A stretch of DNA of 64,000 nucleotides from Cordilura impudica (lineage: Eukaryota > Arthropoda > Insecta > Diptera > Scathophagidae): the NCBI GenBank assembly GCA_963682025.1, contig OY821517.1:302305344-302369343 (forward strand), written 5' to 3'. Under the pieces are notes generated by a model. It was given only the letters and a program-made list of their open reading frames with translations. It did no database searches and had not been told where the DNA came from. The position numbers were made by a program, and so were the translations under genes. Of the stretch, positions 44,452-56,341 are shown piece after piece; positions within the stretch are counted from its first letter, which is position 1, and every line of letters begins with the position of its first letter.

Positions 44452-44492
44452 AATCGCTGATGAAGGCTGAAATGCCAGAAACCGGTCCGATT
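44452..44492 (+). ncRNA. Hammerhead-ribozyme-like motif
   Basis: Stem I AATCG (44452-44456) pairs with CGATT (44488-44492). Core CTGATGA (44457-44463); stem II GGC/GCC with a six-base loop; GAA; self-complementary stem III ACCGGT (44481-44486); C at 44487 as the predicted cleavage base. An A-A mismatch at the base of stem II weakens it. The short palindromic stem III is what is known for hammerheads of Penelope-like elements and retrozymes. Activity untested. Confidence 0.5.
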
Positions 44493-45029
44493 AAGAATAC
44501 AGTGCAGTTATGAATTTTTGAAATATATGCTTTCTTCTTCTTTACCACGCACCATTTAAATAAAATATTTACAGTTTGTCAATAATATCTTTACACATGA
44601 AGAAACAAATAAAAATTTTAAAAGAAACATTAATTTTTATTCATATAACCATTTTTTTTAATTCTTGCTCATCTTAGCTTTTATATGTGCTTATAAATAT
44701 AATAAATACAAGAAAAAGTTCAATAAAAAAAATATTCAAATGAAAATTAAAATTAAAAAAAGGACAACAGTTCAATTTCTGTGCTATCAAATAAATGTTA
44801 ATAATAAGTAAATAAGCTGTGGAATACTATATTCTGCAGGTATTTTTTCCCACTCTTCTTTAATAAATAATTTTTATTTGTTCTTATTATTTAACGGAGT
44901 TCGAGACTTCTCGTCGCCAAATATGTTGTGTATTTTCCATAAATCTTTATCGAATTCAATCGCAAATATGTCTGAGAAATAATCACTATCGTTATACTTA
45001 TGTATATAAATGTATTATTATGTATTAAA
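44493..45029. other. Unannotated AT-rich stretch
   Basis: Nothing recognised. Confidence 0.4.
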
Positions 45030-45035
45030 CCGTTA

Positions 45036-45545
45036 AGAGCTGTACGCAGCTTGTTAAGGAATCTTAACAGAAAATTTTCATATATTTCTTAAAGAAAAAA
45101 AAGCACAAAAGTACCTTTCAGTGCAACGCTAGCAATCAGCTGTTTTCTGTCAATTATTAAGAATTGTGAAATTGAAAACAAATCAATTGTGCTTTATTTG
45201 GCCTGCTAAATGCTTTTTAAGCTCAGTATCAAAATTACGCATCCGTTTCTTGTTTTTCTTTGCCGAATTTTGTTCGTTTTTTTCCATGTTTTCTAAAAAA
45301 TAACTTTCAATTTTTATAGCATATTACATTTTGTTTATGCTTACCTCTCCTGTCAAAATTCCGTTCAGAAAGAACGAAAAATTTCATATTCCTGCTCAAA
45401 GCCTGGGTTGCCTAATTTAATTAACGTAAAAAAAAGTAGTAAAACAACAGAAATTTTTTGACAGAAAAATTCCTTAAGCATTTCTGAAGCGTTTTTTTAT
45501 ATGAAGTTTTTGATTCCTTAGCAAGCTGCATACAGGCCTTTAGGA
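45036..45545. mobile_element. MITE-like element with ~26-bp imperfect TIRs
   Basis: Left GCTGTACGCAGCTTGTTAAG (about 45040) and right, reversed, CCTGTATGCAGCTTGCTAAG (about 45535), extending to GGAATC on both sides. About 510 bp, no coding. Target duplication not resolved. Confidence 0.55.
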
Positions 45546-47096
45546 ATTAAATACTGTTTTTTACAAGATATCTATTGAAGGTACAAGAACATAATAGTGC
45601 TTCTGATGGGTGATACAACTTTTGTACTCGTAAAATGGGTATATGGGTATTTACATTACAATATGCTTTTATTTTCTTGGCCTTAAAAACGTAATGTGGT
45701 TTCCAGGTTTCCTATCAATTGTCAAATTCACTTAATACCTTCTTATAAAATTGAAAACAGTTTGATGGAAGACCTCTGATTATTGGCCAACTTTTTATAA
45801 GACCCGGTTGGATTTTGTTGAAAATATTGAATATTTTTAACTTACTTCTATATCATCACTCATTTTAATCAAACTAACCAGAAATGGACAGCGTTATCAT
45901 TAAACATAATTACTGGCATATTTTTAAAAGACAAGTTAATAACAAAAATCAAATAGTCTGTTTCGATCTCATTCCTTAGGATGTAATGAATATGTTTGAA
46001 TTTTCTTAAACAGTTCAAAATTACAGATATTTTATAAAACTATTGTAGTTCGATAATGATTATTTTTTGACCAATAATTTTCGTAATTAATTCAGTTATA
46101 TATTGCTTTAAATTTATGCATAAAGGCCTGCTTTGCAGATTAACCATTTAATTTCATGCTCCCTTTTTCATAAAAGGTAAAATAAATATTCGTGTTAAAT
46201 TTATTTATCTTTTTCTATGTATTTTTGTTATAGTTTTGCACCACGATAATGAAGCACATAACAAACAATTAAGTTCTTTGAATTTTAATTTTATTAGGAG
46301 CTTAGTTATTCTTTCTACTAAACATAATATATATGATGTTTTTTTTTTTCTAATCTTTCTTGGAGGAAGCACAATGACTTTCATCCATAAAAGTGTAAAA
46401 TTAATTTTGAAGTTTATTTTTGGCCGGCCAGTCATTAATTTTTTTGTTTACATTTTTTGGTTTCTAAATTTTTTTTTTTTGTTGGCGTATGGAATATGGA
46501 CATTCAATGTGTTTTATTACCAGTTTTTATTATTATCTGATAGCAGTGTTTGTTTACGTTTCATCTAAATACACAAGCAGAGCTACTCAAACGGAAAGTG
46601 GCGGTTCCCTAAAGGGTTTGTTTTTAGATTGCAAATAATAAGAAGAAAACAAAATGTTAATGCTGTATTTGTAATTTAAATCTTCGCCATCGAAAATTAA
46701 ATCATATCGAAGGTAGCTTGTTAAGAAGTTATTCGTATATTCGAGAAAGAGCTGTTAAAGACACCGGAGTAGCTAATAGGAAAATATTTTTTTTATTCCT
46801 ATTGCTTATAAAAGGGGGTTAAGTATTATTGATGCTAGCAACTAACATCATACTCTTGAATTTTGAATAGAAAAAAAAATTAATAAAATATTTTGAATTA
46901 CGAACTTTTCACCATTGAATTTTATTTGTTTTTTAAAAACTTGCGGATGTTAAGTAGAATTTGCAAGTAGTGGAATTCCACGAATTATGCAGCGACGAAC
47001 AAGTCCTGTTACATCGATTTTATTTTCGTGGAAAACAAACTTGTTTGTACAAAGTTGATTTGATATATTTTTTTCTTTTGGAAACTATATTTTAAG
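45546..47096. other. Unannotated AT-rich stretch
   Basis: A 110-codon hydrophobic frame (46236-46568) and a 76-codon frame opposite it show no domain. No repeats recognised. Confidence 0.4.
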
Positions 47097-48017
47097 ATGA
47101 GCCGCAAAATCACTGATATTGATGCTGAAGAGACAAAAATTATCCTAAATGTTAGAAATGAGGGTAAATCTTCTTTCGGACCCTAGGCAAAAGCCACTCC
47201 TTAGTGTAGTACGTCATTCTAAACTGCAAATACACTAATACAATTTTATCAAATCTTCTTTCTGGTCGGCTCTCCGAACTATCTAAGCGCGATAATCAAA
47301 CTATTTTGGCGTCAGTAAAACAAAATCGCAGAATTACTGCCTCAAAAATAAGTTCTCATCACAAAAATACTCCGGCAAAGATATCAATGAAGACACCGTT
47401 CTGAAATTATTAAAAAATCTGACTGTGATGGTCTACATGGCGTACGTAAAAATCCATTAATTTCCGATGACAAGAGAAAAATTCAATTGAGTATGTAACC
47501 AATGATTCAGCATTTGGGGAAAGTGTTGTAATTTCAGATGAAATCAAGTTTTACATTTTCGATTTAAAGAAAAAGTGGAACTACATTAAATAAAGAACAT
47601 CTTTTGCCAACGGTTAAACACGGTGCAAGTGGCATTATGGTTTGTGGTTGTATGGCAGGCAGCGGGGCTGGTAAACTCGTATGTATTATTATATAAACAT
47701 TTTAAAATAAAATTTATATAAAGATTTTTGGTTTCAACAATATAATGATCCAAAACATACGGCTCACAATGTCTATAATACTAAAAATCAATTAAAATTG
47801 ACACCCCAATCATCCGATCTTAATCCTATAGAGTATTAGTGGGATTTATTGGAACGCAGAAACCGTAAGCGTAAAATAACCTCAACGGAAACGTTAAAAA
47901 GCGATATTTTGATGAGTGAGGTAAAATTAATAAAGGTACACTTTAAGGTTTGTTAAGCTGATGCCAAACCGACTTACAGAGGTCCTAAGGAACAAAGGAT
48001 ATCGTACAAGTTACTAA
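47097..48017 (+). pseudogene. Tc1-like transposase, heavily decayed
   Basis: Starts MSRKITDIDAEETKIILNVRNEG at 47097 and ends ...RLTEVLRNKGYRTSY at 48017. Between them, across many stops and shifts, can be read VISDEIKFYIF-like sequence (first Asp region), TVKHGASGIMVCGCMAGSG, WFQQYNDPKHTAHN (the catalytic Asp of QQDNDPKHT is now Tyr) and SSDLNPIEY (third acidic position kept). A small insertion of ~75 bp of A/T follows AGKLV. TIRs were not found. It is not closely related to the intact Tc1 element at 22 kb. Confidence 0.8.
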
Positions 48018-48202
48018 CTTGAGTATTATTTAATGTCATTTTTAAAAAATATAATTTTGTTGTTACTTTTATATATTAAAAAAAATTAAGGTAAAATCAT
48101 CTCTAACAGCTGACAGTATAAACAAAGTTGAAATATGGAAAAGTCAATTTAGTGAATTTAATTATAATAATAAAAAATTTTTTTTTGGTTTTTAAATATT
48201 TG

Positions 48203-48243
48203 TACCCTGATGATGGTCGCCGCTGGCAACCGAAATATCGGTA
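48203..48243 (+). ncRNA. Hammerhead-ribozyme-like motif
   Basis: Stem I TACC (48203-48206) pairs with GGTA (48240-48243), extended by ATTT/AAAT with a bulged G. Core CTGATGA (48207-48213). Stem II GGT-C-GCC / GGC-A-ACC with a three-base loop and one mismatch. GAA, self-complementary ATAT (48235-48238), and C at 48239 as the predicted cleavage base. An extra U lies between the core and stem II. About 190 bp downstream of the decayed Tc1 gene; the host element is not identified. Confidence 0.5.
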
Positions 48244-48360
48244 AATAAAATATACCAAAAACAAATTTGACCTTTTTAATATACAAATATAACAACAAAA
48301 TAAGTCAAAAAAAGTTGACAAAAAAAAAATAGTGCATAAAAATATAATTTTAAAGTGCAT

Positions 48361-48780
48361 TTATTAAAAAAAGGTAAATTTTTTTAAGTAAATTTTTAAA
48401 GTACCCTTTTTAAAAAAAAAGTAGGTTTTTCTATTTCTTTTTTATATGTTTTTTTAAGTTAAAACAGTACCCTTTCTTAAAAAGTACCCTTTTAAAAAAA
48501 ACTAACTTTTTTTACAAAAGCTACCTTTTTTTTAAAAAAAGTACACTTCTTTCTAGAAAAGGGTACTTTTTAAAAACGGGTACTTTTTAGAAAAGGGTAC
48601 TTTAAAAAGGATACTTTTTAAAAAAGGGTACTTTCAAAAAGGGTGCTTTTTAAAAAAGGGTTAAAAATTAAACTGTTAAATTTATTTTTTAAAATTAGCC
48701 TTTTCTTAAAAAAGTACCCCATTTTTAATTACCCTTTATTAAAAAAGTACCCTTTTTAAAACGACATTATCTTGAAATAG
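48361..48780. repeat. Degenerate AAAAAGTACCC array
   Basis: Units such as TTTAAAAAAGTACCC and, reversed, AAAAGGGTACTTTTT, both orientations within 400 bp. Related to the 18-bp array. Ends just before the mariner remnant. Confidence 0.7.
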
Positions 48781-49261
48781 TAGAAAGTTTCCCATAATGT
48801 CGAGTTTTGAGTCAAATGAGCAGCATCATTTGCGAGAACTTTTGATTTGTACTTGTTATCGAAGACAAAGAACGTAGTGGAAGGATGAAAGTGTACTAAG
48901 ACGCGGAATAGGAAGCATTATTGGATCAAGATTTGTGCCAAATACAAGAAGAACTTTCAGTTGCATTAGGAGAGAAATGGATGAAAAAGGAAGATATCTG
49001 GGAGACCACCTGGCCATCTACGGCTAAGCCAAGTATTCATGGAAAAAACTCTTGATATGTATTTGGTGGGATCAGCCTTGAGTCGTATATAATGTGTTGT
49101 TCAAATCGAACAAAGCAATTACTGGGGCTGTCTAGCGAACATAATTAAGGAAAAGCATGTCCAATACTACTTCAGACATGTAAGTTATTCTACTCATATT
49201 GCAGCGGTCAAAACCTATTTGAAAGCACTCAGCTACACCGCCTACCGTAATCACCAGACAT

Positions 49262-50125
49262 CAGTGTTGCCATAATTTGAAATTGTAAAGATGCTAAATT
49301 GCAAAAAAAAGATGCCAAAACGTACTGGAGCCAAAAAAAAAGATGCTAAATATTTTTTCAAATTTCATTACCTTTATATTGAAAAATTAAATACTTGTTA
49401 ATAAATTCTTTGGTTTTTTAATCGAAAAATTAATATAAAACATAAGTTTCGATTTATATATTTTAAATTTTAATTACAATTATTTTGCATTTCATCTGTA
49501 ATTTTTTTTAATTTTAAATTAAATATTTTTAATTTTAGAAAGATTTTTTTTTTTAATTTCAAATATAACAGAATTTACATTATCGAAAGATACGATTATA
49601 TTACAATAATTGGTTCATGGAATCTAATATTTCTGTGATGTCTTCATCTTCAAGTTCTTCTTGGTTCTGATATTTTTCTGTCGATCGACTTTTATCAACG
49701 ACATCGCTCGGTATATTGTTGGTGTAACAGCACCCATTTTTCAATTTCAAACCCTCTTTTATACGTATTACAGAACATAACAACTCGGGTTTATTCTGTT
49801 CAAAGTTTGCTTTTAACTAAAGCCTTTAAACTAAACAAACGTTCAACTTCGGCTTTTGAGAAAGACAAAACTAATAAAGACAATATTGATAACTCTTTTA
49901 ATGAATTTTTTCTGTTTCAGATGATCTAAATTAAAACATATCAATACCATTAAAATTGTATATATTAAATAATAATGAAAAAATCAAAAAAAAAGATGCT
50001 AAAAGCAACTTTTTATTAATAAAAGATGCTAAGTTAGCATCTGGCATCTTTTCATAAATTTTGGATGCTAAACGACAAAAAAAGTTGCTAAATCTAGCAA
50101 CTAAAATGCTAAAATGGCAACACTG
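49262..50125 (-). mobile_element. hAT element, internally deleted, with 8-bp TSD
   Basis: 864 bp. TIRs CAGTGTTGCCAT (49262) and, reversed, CAGTGTTGCCATTTT (50125). Target duplication CCAGACAT at 49254-49261 and 50126-50133. Subterminal motif AGATGCTAAA recurs several times at both ends (left near 49291-49355, right near 49995-50110), as expected for hAT transposase sites. It retains the 3' end of its transposase gene on the minus strand. Confidence 0.92.
49601..49880 (-). pseudogene. hAT transposase C-terminal (dimerisation) remnant
   Basis: Minus strand: SKAEVERLFSLKALVKSKL (about 49875-49815), then after a frameshift ELLCSVIRIKEGLKLKNGCC and on to the stop at 49601. This is the hATC-domain pattern 'S.AEVERLFS' followed by 'LL.SVIRIK.GLK'. 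The rest of the gene (BED finger and catalytic residues) is deleted, so the element depends on a relative. Confidence 0.8.
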
Positions 50126-50345
50126 CCAGACATAGTTCCTGTTGAATTCCACTTGCTTAGATCGCTAATACATGGCCTGTCTGAGCATCACAACACATCA
50201 TAACAAGACACCAGAAATTCGGTCATGTATAGCCTCAACGATGAAGCATTCTTTTGCCGCGGTATCTATCTGCTGCCTGAAAGACGGGAAAAAGGAGTGG
50301 CAAGCGATGGAAAATACTTCGAATAAAACATAAGGTTCTATTTTT

Positions 50346-50746
50346 CACAATAAATGCCTAATTTTTGTATTAAACAATTTAGCAATGGTAAACTAATCTT
50401 TTTTCCGTTTAATTACACTGTACAACAAAATCAAATTTTTTCCAAAACTACAAGGTCCGCCCTACAAATTTTGATAGAGGAGACAAAAAAGAAGACACGT
50501 TTATCGACGTTTTGAAAGTTTACATCTTAATTTCATTCGAGGGGGGGTTAAAGTTTCCCAGCTCTGGAAAGAGCAAAAACACAGGGATTTAAGCGGTTAG
50601 AATGTTCCGCAAAAAATTTCGCCGTGAAATTTTACTATAAGTCCCTGAATACACCAAAACGGAAAATTCAACCAGAAAGTCAGAAATAAGACACAACAAA
50701 AGGGAGCTTAGGGTTAATTTCGCATTTATTAAGAATTTTATTTTAA
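50346..50746. other. Unannotated stretch
   Basis: Nothing recognised; may include the 3' end of the mariner relic up to about 50400. Confidence 0.4.
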
Positions 50747-51350
50747 AGTACCCCTCTGTCTGTCTGTCCGTCCATCTATGTGTCAATGTAAGCCTTGTAA
50801 TCAACCTAAGGTCGAAAATATGAATATATTCTGATGACATTTAATATAAGGTTTTATTGGCCGTAAGAGGCTCGCTAATGAAATTGGTGAAAATCGGTGT
50901 AAGCTCAGACCTAGCCCCCATACATGTATCATAGACCAGATTATCATATACTTATATATCGATGAAATTTGGTGTATTTGTGTCTATTATAGCCACTAAT
51001 TAGTAGTACAGAAAAAAAAAAAAACACTGTAGAACCATTATAGAGCTAGTTCCCATTTAAAGCTGATTCTCGACCTTCATTTACATCTGGCAGAAAACAA
51101 AAATATTTCATAGATATTTTTATATTTGTTTTATATATGCTTTTGAGAAAATTAAATGACTTTACAAAATATGGTCGTAATCAGTCTATTTTTGACCTAG
51201 TCTCAATATAAAAAAAACATCACTAAAATTTGGTTAATGCTTATTTTCTATATACTGTTATTATCTCAGCAAAATTGAATGCAAGACCCTCTCTCAAAAA
51301 CATGTTATATAGTATTATATAATGGGCCTAGGCCGAATATAATTTTTATA
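50747..51350 (+). mobile_element. HINE relic, 5' truncated
   Basis: Begins in the microsatellite (CTGTCTGTCTGTCCGTCC), keeps TGTGTCAATGTAAGCCTTGT, the AATATGAATATATT and GACCTAGTC blocks, and ends GGGCCTAGGCCGAATATAAT, a decayed palindrome. Confidence 0.7.
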
Positions 51351-51439
51351 CTTTTATTTTCAAATATAGTTTTCGATAGACATCGTCCAAGTTTTCCTTC
51401 AAGTTTTCCTAAAAATACGATAGCTCAAACTAAGCATTC

Positions 51440-51600
51440 GTTTCAATGATGACTTAATCGCTGGAGCCCAATGTTGTTCCCCCGAGCCATTTCTTTAATT
51501 TCGGTAACAGAAAGTATCAAATTGGAGGCTAAATCTTATGAATGTGGTGGATGAAGAAAAAACTTTTGCTCCAATTCATAAAATTTTGTCTTTAAAATGA
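51440..51600 (-). pseudogene. Possible mariner relic (catalytic tail)
   Basis: The minus strand gives FFLHPPHS, DLAS and TEIKEMARGNN in nearby frames, reminiscent of the mariner 'LPHPPYSPDLAPSD...LFPNLKKWLGG' segment. Only ~45 codons, several breaks. Confidence 0.35.
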
Positions 51601-52000
51601 TGCTAGGGTATGCTCGCGCACATAACTGATTCTATCTTAAATTTTTGGGAGAGGAATGTGGAAGGTTTTCTTGTGAAATGTGTTGGGGAAATCATCAAAT
51701 GACGTGACCTAATATTCGCCATTAACAGTGTTTTTTAAGGCATTTAACGATGATAACTACGTGTGCAGGTGAACAAATCCATTGATTTGACAATTATTTG
51801 GATTTTGATGTATTCGTAGCCCACATTTCATCCACATTCACTCACAAAACTCCTGTAGATTGCTCCATGGAAATTCGCACGTGAGTATTTTTAAGGTCCA
51901 ATGTCAATAACCATTTCACCAATCTAGCCGACAGATTTTAGTGTCCAAAATATTTTCTAAAATTCGATCGATACTTGCATTTTCTATCAAAATTGCATAG
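51601..52000. other. Unannotated stretch
   Basis: Could be more of the mariner relic; no motif firm enough to say. Confidence 0.35.
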
Positions 52001-52008
52001 GTGTACGG

Positions 52009-54711
52009 TAGGGTGGCCCTTAATTAAAAAAGTGTTCAAACTCTCGGTCGCACCCCCTAAAAATATGCGAATAGCAAAAAAAGTGAGAAATACAAAGTTT
52101 TGGGCCAATCAAAAACCATTTAGGGTTGCCCAACGCGATTGAAAATTTAGATTTGTTTTATATGGGGAAAATATGACTTTCTTTCAGATTTTTCGAAATT
52201 TCGTTCTATAGTTTAACTTTTCCGACAAATGCTTATATAATTCGGGATCAGTATTAAATTGTCTTTCCAAAAAGCTAAAAAACTTCAAAATCGAATAAAA
52301 ACACGCCAAGAACTAGCAAATGCCCCAGACCACTTTTGTGCCAAAAAAAAGTAGGCCATGAAATTTGATGGCATTTTTTTCAACTTTAAGAAGTTAATTA
52401 TAGCCAACATTTTGTTTTAGTCTGTACTCAGATATGAAGTATTGTTTTATTACCACCTTGTTAACCTATTTAGCTTTGAGACCGAATATGGAAACTTTTT
52501 TTAATAAAATTTTGAAAACTCCTTTTTCAAGTTTGAAAAATTTTCTGAAACAAAATTTAAAAAAATTGATCTAGCTCTTTAAGGTCTTGTTAAATGTATG
52601 TTAGAGATTAACTGTGTGAAGGTTTAGGTAAATCCCTATGCCAGAATTTTTTTACAAGGATTTTATTTTTGCGGATTCCGAGCAAAATGGGATTTTTGTA
52701 AAATATTCTGTAAATGTACTATTTCCAAATTCTTTGTATTAAAAATTCATCACTTTTCTACTTTTGAATGTTATATTTTATCTAAATAGCCTAGGGTTTC
52801 GGTAAAAAATATTGTGACACCATTAACCCTTTGGAATTGGGGTCACATATGACCCCAAGCTAATAAAAAACAATTTATTAAAAAAATTCAAATATTTTGT
52901 ATTTTGTGCTATTGAATTTTTAGATGCGACGCTTAAAATATAATAACTAAATGTGTAGAACGAGAACGTTAACCCATTATTTGCCAAGGCCAGCTTTGGA
53001 TCTTAAGATATTTTTAAATAAAAATTACGGAAAACGAGTTTTTCTATTAAACTCGATGAAACCACTATTTCGAATTTAAGAAAAATAATTCGGTTATTTT
53101 TTATTTATCTAAGGCTTCAGTGCTCCTGGGATCAAAATAATCCATTGTGATATATCTTTGGTGCAATAATCTGCTACTAATAGACATTTTATTAAAAAGA
53201 ATATGAAATATAAAATTAATATAATAATATAAAATTAAAGAAAAGCAATACTTATTGCAAGTCGTAAGTGATTACAGAAAATAATTTGAATCGCACACTA
53301 AATCATCCTTAAGTACACCAAAATAAATAGAATTAATTTTATATATCATATTCTTTTGAATAAATTGTCTTTTATTAGCTTTGGGTCACATGTGGGTCTT
53401 CTTATTTTATTTAGAAAAATATCGACAGTTTTTATACATAAAATAATTTTATAACAAAATTGGTTAAAAGTTGTTTTAGTTAATATTCGCGAGCAATAAA
53501 CAGATAATTGCACCAAAGATATATCACAATGGATTATTTTGATCCCAGGAGCACTGAAGCCTTCAATAAATAAAAAATAACCGAATTATTTTTCTTAAAT
53601 TCGTGGTGGTTTCATCGTGCTTAATAGAAAAACTCGGTTTCCGTAATTTTCATTTAAAAATATCTTAAAATCCAAAGCTGGCCTTGGCAAATAATGGGTT
53701 AACGTTCTCAGCTTTATCCCAAATTTTAGGAACGGAAGTTCTACACATTTCATTATTATATTTTAAGCATCGCATCTAAAAATTCAACAGCACTTACAAA
53801 ATATTTGAATTTTTTGAATAAATTGTCTTTTATTAGGTTGGGGTCATATGTGACCCCAATTCCAAAAGGGTTAATGGGGTCATATTATTTTTTTTCCAAA
53901 ATCCTTGGCTATTAAGATAAAATATAACATTTAAAAGTAGACAAGTGATGAATTTTTAATACAAAGTATTTAGAAATAGTACATTTACAGAATATTTTAG
54001 AAAAATCCCATTTTGCTCGAAATCCGCAAAAATAAAATCCTTGTCAAAAAATTCTGGCATAGGGATTTACCTAAAAATTCACAAGTTAATCTCTAACATG
54101 CATTTAACAAGACCTTAAAGAGCTAGATAAATTTTTTTAAATTTTGTTTCAGAAAATTTTTCAAAACTTGAAAAAGGAGTTTTCAAAATTTTATTAAAAA
54201 AATTTCCATTTTCGGTCTCAATGCTTAATAGGTTAACAAGGTGGTAATAAAACAATACTTCATATCTGAGTGCTTACAGGTATAGAGACTAAAACAAAAT
54301 GTTGGCTATAATTAATTTCTTAAAGTTGAAAAAAATGCCATCAAATTTCATGGCCTACTTTTTTTTTTTTGCACAAACGTGGTCTGGGGCATTTCCTATT
54401 TCTTGGCAAGTTTTTAGTCGATTTTGAAGTTTTTTAGCTTTTAGGAAAGACAATTTAATACTGATCCCGAATTATATAAGCATTTGTCGGAAAAGTTAAA
54501 CTATAGAACGAAATTTTCGTAAAATCTGAAAAAAGTCATATTTTCCCCATATAAACAGACTTGAAATTTTCAATCACGTTGAGCCACCCTAAATGTTTTT
54601 TGATTGGCCCAAAACTTTGTATTTCCCACCTTTTTGCTATTCGAATATTTCTAGGGGGTGCGGCCGGGTGTTTGAACACTTTTTTTCTCCATATAATGAA
54701 GGGCCACCCTA
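52009..54711. mobile_element. 2.7-kb foldback element with ~1.2-kb inverted arms
   Basis: Left end TAGGGTGGCCCTTAATTA; right end reversed TAGGGTGGCCCTTCATTA. Target duplication GTGTACGG at 52001-52008 and 54712-54719. The left arm (52009 to ~53175) is matched in reverse by the right arm (~53495 to 54711) with only scattered substitutions and small gaps; a ~320-bp AT-rich spacer holds a GGGTCACATGTGGGTC block. No open frame of note. The 8-bp duplication suggests mobilisation by a hAT- or P-type transposase, not identified. The transcript of either strand would fold into a very long hairpin. Confidence 0.93.
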
Positions 54712-54719
54712 GTGTACGG

Positions 54720-56341
54720 AAGTACCGTTAAGAATTTATAGCAAGATAAAGTTGAAGATAAAGCAAATTTTGATTTTTAGCACTAAAGCTATTTTCATGG
54801 TCATGGCTCGATATGCCTATAGTCTGTCTCACTAATCTCAATCACTTTCAATCTCTGATCATTCGTAACCATATCGTGGATCTTTCAGGCAAAGTGACCT
54901 AATTGACGGTCAATATGTTATTATTGGTAAAGAAAGTGCATAGTGCCCATAAAATTGGCTGAAATATGATTTATTTTTTTCTCAAAACAATTTCTTGACT
55001 CAAATCTGATATAATTTCAGCCTAATTTTTTTTTTTTCTCAAAAACAAATTCTTAATCAATTTTAATTATTTTTTGAAAGCTACGAAATTTACTCAATGG
55101 CTGTCAATCAATCATCAATTGTCTGAACAGCAGTCTGAAGTTTTGACATGTGTTTGATGAAGAATATTGTTTGTAAGAAATATTAGAATTATAATTCAAG
55201 GACAAATAATTATCATATAGGCCTGGCATTACAAAAAGAAAAAAATATGTTATAAAAAATTTCAAATATTTTAAAGTAAATAACTAAAAATAGATTTTGA
55301 TTGGGAAGCTCTGAGTTACACACATTTGAGTGTGTTATATTTAGAACTTAATACGTTTTTAGCTGTGTCGCGACTTTCTAGGCGACTTTTTTTATTTTTA
55401 TTTTCATGTAATTTGCTATTTCGGTTTTGCCGATTTTTGTCATTATTTTTTGTGTGCTTTATTTTAATTTTGTTCGTTAGTTTAGGTCTACTTAATTTTT
55501 AATTTGGTGTTTTTTTTTTTGTTGTTTGTTGCTATTAATATATTTTTCTTTTGTAAATTCTTTTAAAATTTATTGAATTTTTTTTTTACAAGTAATAAAT
55601 TATTTTATTACCTAAATTAACTTCTGAATTTAGCCATGAGTCATGATTACAAAATAATGGTTTGTTAATTAAATTGATTGAGTCATGATTACAAAATAAT
55701 GGTTGCTTAATTATATACATTGGGGAATTGAATATTAAAGTTCCTTGCCATGACAATAGCATGTAATCTTATCAATGTAAAGTATTTAATGAATTTATTG
55801 AATTGTTGACACAAAATTTTATGCGTAGGCAATTGTTGTTTAATCATAAATTGAAATGTTACTAAAATAGACAATAGATAATACTGCCGCCAATTAACAT
55901 CTTGGGATAAAATTTTTTTTCAGTATCATAGAGAACAAAATGATTATTACCACAAAATTAAAAAAAAAAGAAATAAAATATCAACATGATATTAACCCAT
56001 TTTCTACCAATCGCACAGGGTATTCGACCTAAAAAGTTTTTCAAAATTATTTAACTTATTGAATAAGAAGTCTATTTTTAATTTAGTAGTAATTTTTGAA
56101 CCCTCTTCTCGTTGAATATACTGGAAAAGTGGACATTAAAAATTTTATTTAATTTTTTATTTTTATATCGAAATTGTTTTCTATTTTAAATCCCTTTTGA
56201 TAAATTTAATAGGGTCGCCACTTGGGGAGTCTTGAAGCGTCTACCCAATCGAATTTTCCAGTACAATGAATTTTTATTTTATTTATAGGATCATCTCTCG
56301 GGGTTTTCGACCACTCTCATTCCAATATACCAATAATATTA
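54720..56341. other. Unannotated AT-rich stretch
   Basis: Contains a ~41-bp direct duplication (GAGTCATGATTACAAAATAA near 55637 and 55679) and, near 56130-56280, a copy of the TTTTTATTTCAAATCC/TTTTCCAGTA-type repeat seen again at 57.5 kb. No genes. Confidence 0.45.

Larger units (their letters stand above)
48797..50345 (+). pseudogene. DD34D mariner transposase relic, split by a hAT
   Basis: Begins with the mariner start MSSFESNEQHHLRELLI (48797). An internal deletion follows, then IEDKERSGR and EALLDQDLCQ.QEELSVALG (the helix-turn-helix region). Further on are fragments matching the catalytic domain, and after the hAT insertion (49262-50125) the tail 'ANTWPV', 'PQR', 'RYLSAA' and 'WKILR', corresponding to the HGL..., FFRRGI..LPERW..V end of the protein. 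Many stops, so long dead. Subfamily (mellifera or irritans) not settled. The flanks of the hAT, joined across its duplicated CCAGACAT, restore the mariner reading order. Confidence 0.8.

Noticed and set aside
46236..46568. 110-codon hydrophobic frame as a membrane protein
   Set aside because: T-rich DNA gives Phe/Leu/Ile strings by chance; the opposite strand is open too.
51601..52000. Further mariner coding upstream of the foldback element
   Set aside because: Minus-strand translation gives only isolated weak resemblances; too broken to annotate.
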